From NCBI GenBank assembly GCA_916613615.1, contig OU744730.1, positions 5,735,582-5,799,581 of the forward strand: 64,000 bases of DNA, written 5' to 3'. Of the stretch, positions 58,958 to 64,000 are shown piece by piece. The first letter of the stretch is position 1, and every line of letters begins with the position of its first letter. Both the position numbers and the translations under genes were made by a program. The stretch is from Steromphala cineraria. Taxonomy: Eukaryota; Mollusca; Gastropoda; Trochida; Trochidae. The notes under the pieces were generated by a model that saw only the letters and a program-made list of their open reading frames with translations, had not been told where the DNA came from and did not search any database.

Positions 58958-61189
58958 GTGGTCGAAAATATGGTAATTGACGTTCATAAGGTCTTGACTC
59001 GAGAGTTTTCTGGCGACGTCATACTATTGTTGATCGTAACTTAGCGACGGCGATGACGTCGCGTTGATTGTAAAAGTGACGTCAAACCATTGTACACATG
59101 ACGTCATCCTCTTTGTGATATTTTCACTGACTTTAAAAAGTGATATCACACTCAGTGGCGAGAACACTTTTCTAGAACTGAGAAAACTCAGTCTCTCACC
59201 ACTTGTCATATAATAAATACACATCCACCGTAAAGTTCATTTCAAGCTCACGAAACACGATAAATTTATGTGTTTACCTTGTCGTTGGTTGAACGACCTC
59301 CTCCTTTTCCAAATGATTATCCGATATCAATAGTTACTGTGATAACACACTTTGATGATTATGTCTAAGATATGTATCTCTACATCAGATTATCAAGCTT
59401 TCAAGCTCAAAAAACAGAAATATAAGTGTTTCCATGTCATGAGATAACATTAATAATTAATTGAGCAAAACCTAGACATATCATGAATCTGTATGCAGTT
59501 ACTATTTATCTTTTCATCCATAATTTCCAAAATTGTTTTTAAGATATCAAAGAACAATTTTCATATGCTTGGTTAACATATAAACAAAAGCTGAAATTAG
59601 TATTAAGACCTGATGTGATCCTTACTAATAGTGATGACCTAGACGGCAGGGGAAAGAGAAGTCGTTCATTACGAAATGAAATGTAAATGGGTATTGGATA
59701 TCAGGAACTCGTTTCATTCACATCACGTTATGTTATCCATCAGCATTACGATGTTTGCTGAACTTATAACCAATAAATGAACGGGAAAACATGATATGCG
59801 CATCAACACCTTTGATATATATCATATTTCTAAGCAAACGTAAGAAAAATATTCTATTATTTAAAGACATAAAGCACTGTTTATGAGTAATAATGACGAT
59901 ATGTACAAGTTTGAATTCACATTCTTACAATATGTTAATGAGAATGATAAAACGTTAAGGTTGATATTGTTAAGGGATTTTGCATACTTAATTCATGATA
60001 TTCACGAATAACAATAACCTATTCCTTGATATGATACTGATTCAAAACATTTTTGGGAGATACTGGATGTAAAAAAAACATTCTTTTTATCAGGGTATCG
60101 AAACCATAGAAATGATAGCTCGTTTGAAATGGACAAATTTTAAAGATAATCATGATGAATCTTCAATCACTTTTCTCTACTTATCATGTGCTAGTGGCCA
60201 TGATTGGCATCAAGGCTTGACTTATAGCAGAAAATCAATTCACTTCATTTGAAGTGTTTGACCTATCAGTAGTCAAGCCATCAGCTGATATCTCATCAAT
60301 ATCCTACATTAGAAAGTCATTACATGGACAATGTTTTAATATGCATAATTATTATCATTACTTTTTGCATCCAAATTTGTCTGATTTGGGCAACTATAAA
60401 CTTCATTATCTGTTTAATTAGTGTTTTAATGTTATTGATTGTATGCATAAATTGATTACAGTAGATACTTTGCTAATTGCCTCCGCCAGTAATGACGGAC
60501 GATGCTGATTGATAGAGAATCACACCAAAGTGTCTTCTGATATCAATGATATCAAAAGTAACAAATATCCCAGCGATATCGTCTGTGTTATGTATGATAA
60601 TACCAATTAACTGTTCCTGATATGTCATCATTAAGTGATGTCATGGGATTTTTATATATCATTATGACGTCACAGCATTGTGACATCATCATTTCTGATG
60701 ATGTAAATATTTGTGATCTCATGTATTTTCTCATAACAGGGCATTGGTCATAATCTACTGTCAAAACGATATCTCCTAGGATGTAACAATTAACATTTTT
60801 GTAAAAGATGACATGAGCCCTTTAAGTAATGCGATGACTGTCAAATGTAGATTCGGTGTTCATACAGTCAACAGGCATGATCGGTAATAAACTAATCCAA
60901 TCTCTAGAGAGGAATCGCTTACAGCTTGATTATAGTCAGTCAGACAGTGCGTTTGCATTGACTCAACCAATTGGTATCACATTACAAGAGGACGTATATG
61001 CGAGTTAGATAATCATTGAAAAAAACTTGATCCTCACATGTATCTGTAGTGAGGCTTACGTTATACCTTGTTGAATATTTCGTTCTTGAAGGGGTTCTTA
61101 AACTTTTAATTATTTTGGTTCAATCAACAAAAGGTGAGTCCGCTAAATGTACTAAAAACTGGTTATGTAGCTCAGTTATCATTCTATCC
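58958..61189. other. No gene supported; TGACGTCA palindromes
   Basis: Perfect TGACGTCA sites at 59077, 59099 and 60665, and 7-of-8 matches at 59014 and 59054. A 66-codon minus frame (59024-59224) has no domain. No gene evident. Confidence 0.45.
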
Positions 61190-61478
61190 TTAAAGGGGCA
61201 GAAGTCCGTTTTAGGGGAAATATAAGGTGATGTCAGGAAAATGAAATTGAGGTTTCCAATTGAAAGACAATGTATTTAAACTAAATGGAGCACTAATAAT
61301 TCAAATATATAATGTAACGTTTAGCCATGTGATTCCTTTGTCGTCTGACTATGGATAATTGGCTTGTGTAATGAGATTTTTGACACAATCAAAATAAAAC
61401 ATTAAACATATATGTCCAATTATCAGTGAAATTTTTAAAAATATAAAATTATCAAAAAACGTGCTACTGCCCCTTCAA
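61190..61478 (+). mobile_element. MITE family M1, copy 9
   Basis: Starts TTAA-AGGGGCAGAAGTCCG and ends ACGTGCTACTGCCCCTTCAA. The interior is complete at the left (TAAGGTGATGTCAGGAAAAT) but lacks the TTCTTACACA to CGCCAATGG block, giving about 289 bp. The right TTAA is mutated to TTCA. Confidence 0.82.
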
Positions 61479-63247
61479 AAGCACTTGATCGCACCAGTAT
61501 ATCGTCAAAAAGCAATATTGAGAAAATGAATATTATCACTAAAGTTATCAGTAAATATGACACTTAACATGCCATTGAGGTTTGAATTCAATGCGATACC
61601 TGAGATAAAGAGAATCCAATTCTAAACGAAACAATTCAAATGTAACTACCAGACAACAAATTCTTATTTGAACGGTGTTAAATCAAACTTAATTCAAGTA
61701 ATCATAAGTGTTTTAAAGATAACTCCTTCTCAGCTGTTTATATCATTTCAAATCGTATTTCAGTTATTTAGCTGATTGAATGAGAACTAAGCAAAACATT
61801 TCTACTCCTATACTCTATAGCATATGGATTGTGGACGCCAAAGATGCAATAATCGTAAAAGTAAAGTCTTTGATATGCCTCATAGACAATGAGTCTATTG
61901 CATCGTGAAAAATAACACCGAATATCAATTTGAAATGTCCCCTTGAGAAACCCATATGTGATTTAAACATAATAAATTGCTTCTGATAATCGTTGTATAC
62001 ATCTTTATCTTCAGTGAATATATAAATAAGGTCCCATTTTGTTATGTCTTAGTAACTTGTCTAAATTGAGGCGTCAGAGTCAATGCGGATGGTAGGAAAG
62101 GACATTAATTATGACTTATTAATAGCAGTTTATTAGTAAAATCAGTAAATAGATAAATACTGGCAGACATAGCTAGCAAAAATCTATAACACTAAAATTA
62201 TGTATAATTTATATCTGATAATAGCAAAAAACAGACCGATTAAAATGCAATAACGAATGTTAATAACCATACTTATTGAAATAAAAGAAAATGAAATTGA
62301 CGACAAAGAAGTTGAAATTGTTAACACGATTATTTCATCAACAGTGTGTCGGTGCTTTGCATAAAGACATTAAAACATTCATTCAAATGAAAATGGTGAT
62401 AAAGATTTTATTGATCCCTAAAACCAGTAACTTGATATGTACATCATAATTTGGATATTTGTCATGTTGGCCAAAATGTCCGTTAACGATCCCAACAGTT
62501 AAAGCATAATCCTCATGAAGTACTTTTAACTGTGTCAATGAGCCACTGGTATACACAATGAGTCACAATATAGGACATTTGGTAAGCTTTCATACTTCTT
62601 AACCCTAAGATTTGAATGCCAATGGATATTCTAATTGGTACTTTAATAAAATACCTCATCTGTGTATGAATTAATGCGAACAACACCCTCGACTGATGAT
62701 TTGCGTTGAGAGGCAATTTTCCCAAGTGTAAAAACAAAATAAATGATAAAAGTAATTCTATAGTAATTATTTATAAAGTTATGAATATGGAAAACGCAAG
62801 TTCAGGGTTCCAAGCAACAGGCGTCTTTTATAAGACGTAACCATGGTAATGACGTCATCATGACGTCATAATGGCGAATTATTGCTATTTTTATGGAAAT
62901 TTGTTTAGGATTTCCTTTTTCTACGCGTTTTACAGTTTCTTTACTATTAATGACACTAGTGTCTCACTTTATCATTCTTTACTATCATATTAAAAGGTAT
63001 GTTTATTTCCAATGCATTGAGATACATTAGTTCCTATGTTTTGATTAGGATAATGATTGCTACGTGCGGAAAGTTTCGACAATTGCCAAAGATTGAAAAA
63101 AGGAGAAGACAGATACGAATATGCAATAAAGACGTATTCCGTATTGCAAGTCAATATTACTACCTAACCTGAGTATATAATGAAGTCTTAATCTGCAACG
63201 ATGAAAAAACGTTTATCAATCTAGCCACTGAGTCTTAACGTTTGGTC
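61479..63247. other. No gene supported; right copy of repeat D
   Basis: Contains the inverted copy of repeat D at 61798-61850 (TACTCTATAGCATATGGATT, GACGCCAAAGATGCAAT) and a pair of TGACGTCA palindromes at 62850-62857 and 62861-62868. A 74-codon minus frame (62513-62737) shows no domain. Confidence 0.5.
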
Positions 63248-63515
63248 CAGTCTAAGTAAACCTAGCCTAACTATTATCCGTTACACTGCTATTACTGAGT
63301 CTAGAAAGGCTTGGTTGAGAGTCGTGTCAGCCCACGTGACCAAATTGACCAATCAGAACTGATCTTACCAAGCCACAATAGTCTGCCTCCGCAGGTATAA
63401 CGTTGGAGGGTCATAGGTCGCATAAAGGTCGGCTGACGTGACCTTCAACCAGACCTTTCTAAACTCAGTATAGCAGTGTTTACGGATAATAGTGAGGCAA
63501 GGTTTACTTAGACTG
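63248..63515. mobile_element. Hairpin MITE with about 70-bp arms
   Basis: CAGTCTAAGTAAACCTAGCC, ACTATTATCCGTTACACTGC and GAGTCTAGAAAGG at left are mirrored at right by CCTTTCTAAACTCAGTATAG, CAGTGTTTACGGATAATAGT and AGGTTTACTTAGACTG, with several mismatches. The central spacer is GC-richer. No frame and no clear target duplication. Confidence 0.75.
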
Positions 63516-64000
63516 CTTTTGGTCGGTACTATAATTTCCTTCAATATATATCAAACATCCGAATATATGTGAAACCTAAATGCATTCAAATATAAGTACA
63601 TAGGCTATTAGTTTGAAACCTTAAAGATGCTGTTTCATACTTGCAAGCGGTTCAGGATGAAATTTAGCTATTGAGAAAAGAAATACATCACTTTGTAGAA
63701 AAATCTTTCGTCAAAATGTTGATATCATATTTGCATTGTTTAATCAAAAATAACATACTTATTGCGACGCTCAAAGCACAGTGCCCCTAGTAGAAAGGGC
63801 ACAGCATTTAACGAACCCGCTTTCGGTGACGTAATCATTATGCATGTAGGATTTATACCGTGCCTCAACTACCCTATTTGCGTTCGATGGGTATCAACTT
63901 TGACAGCAACGAATACCTTATTCGGAGAAAAATAAAATAAAATCTAGTTGAGCGCGACAAAGACGGTTTTCAAGCGTACATTTAGAAACCGGAAGTTGTG
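63516..64000. other. No gene seen
   Basis: Ends within an unremarkable, moderately AT-rich stretch. TGACGTAAT near 63829 is a partial match to the TGACGTCA motif. Nothing supported. Confidence 0.35.

Overview
This window looks like non-genic, transposon-rich DNA from a lophotrochozoan animal, most likely a mollusc. It is AT-rich (roughly one third G+C by eye). Every long reading frame belongs to a transposable element. A dispersed repeat at 7654-7922 (CCCCCGAATCGG start, CACAAACACATCTTGTT end) is of a type I associate with gastropod and bivalve genomes. No host protein-coding gene, rRNA, intact tRNA, operon or CRISPR array could be supported. Exons of an intron-rich host gene could still be missed by eye.

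Layout. 1-11.3 kb: AT-rich DNA with three copies of a TTAA-flanked MITE family (TIR AAAGGGGCAGTAGCACG), dispersed repeats A and B, a tRNA-like SINE head, the mollusc-type repeat and a long hairpin. 11.6-16.35 kb: an almost intact Ty3/Gypsy element on the + strand, with one 1313-residue Gag-Pol frame and matching LTRs; the 3' LTR lacks its last 7 bp. 16.7-18.3 kb: a minisatellite built of heat-shock-element-like TTCTAGAA units, and two MITE copies. 19.6-21.3 kb: a 5'-truncated LINE on the - strand. 21.8-25.0 kb: two tRNA-derived SINE heads, a (TAC)n microsatellite abutting a LINE 3' end, more LINE tails and a 160-bp near-perfect hairpin. 25.8-26.9 kb: a degenerate Mutator-like (MULE) element with a frameshifted transposase C-terminus. 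28-34 kb: LINE and unknown coding relics, an inverted copy of the TTCTAGAA satellite and a TTAA-flanked piggyBac-like MITE. 38.0-45.5 kb: a complete BEL/Pao element on the - strand with 539-bp LTRs differing at one position, a CAAAG target duplication and an uninterrupted 2026-residue polyprotein. 50.9-54.2 kb: a LINE of the CR1/L2/Rex1 type on the + strand, broken by a single in-frame stop. 55-64 kb: further MITEs, hairpin elements and a cluster of TGACGTCA palindromes.

How it fits together. The BEL and Gypsy elements look recent and potentially competent: each encodes Gag, protease, RT, RNase H and integrase in one frame between near-identical LTRs. The LINEs, MULE and MITEs are older and broken. 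Insertions are nested: one copy of composite repeat A-B holds a MITE and the other holds the BEL element. No new biological system could be demonstrated. The best leads are the HSE-like satellite pair, the TTAA MITE family, the MULE relic with subterminal repeats, and an unidentified coding relic present twice.
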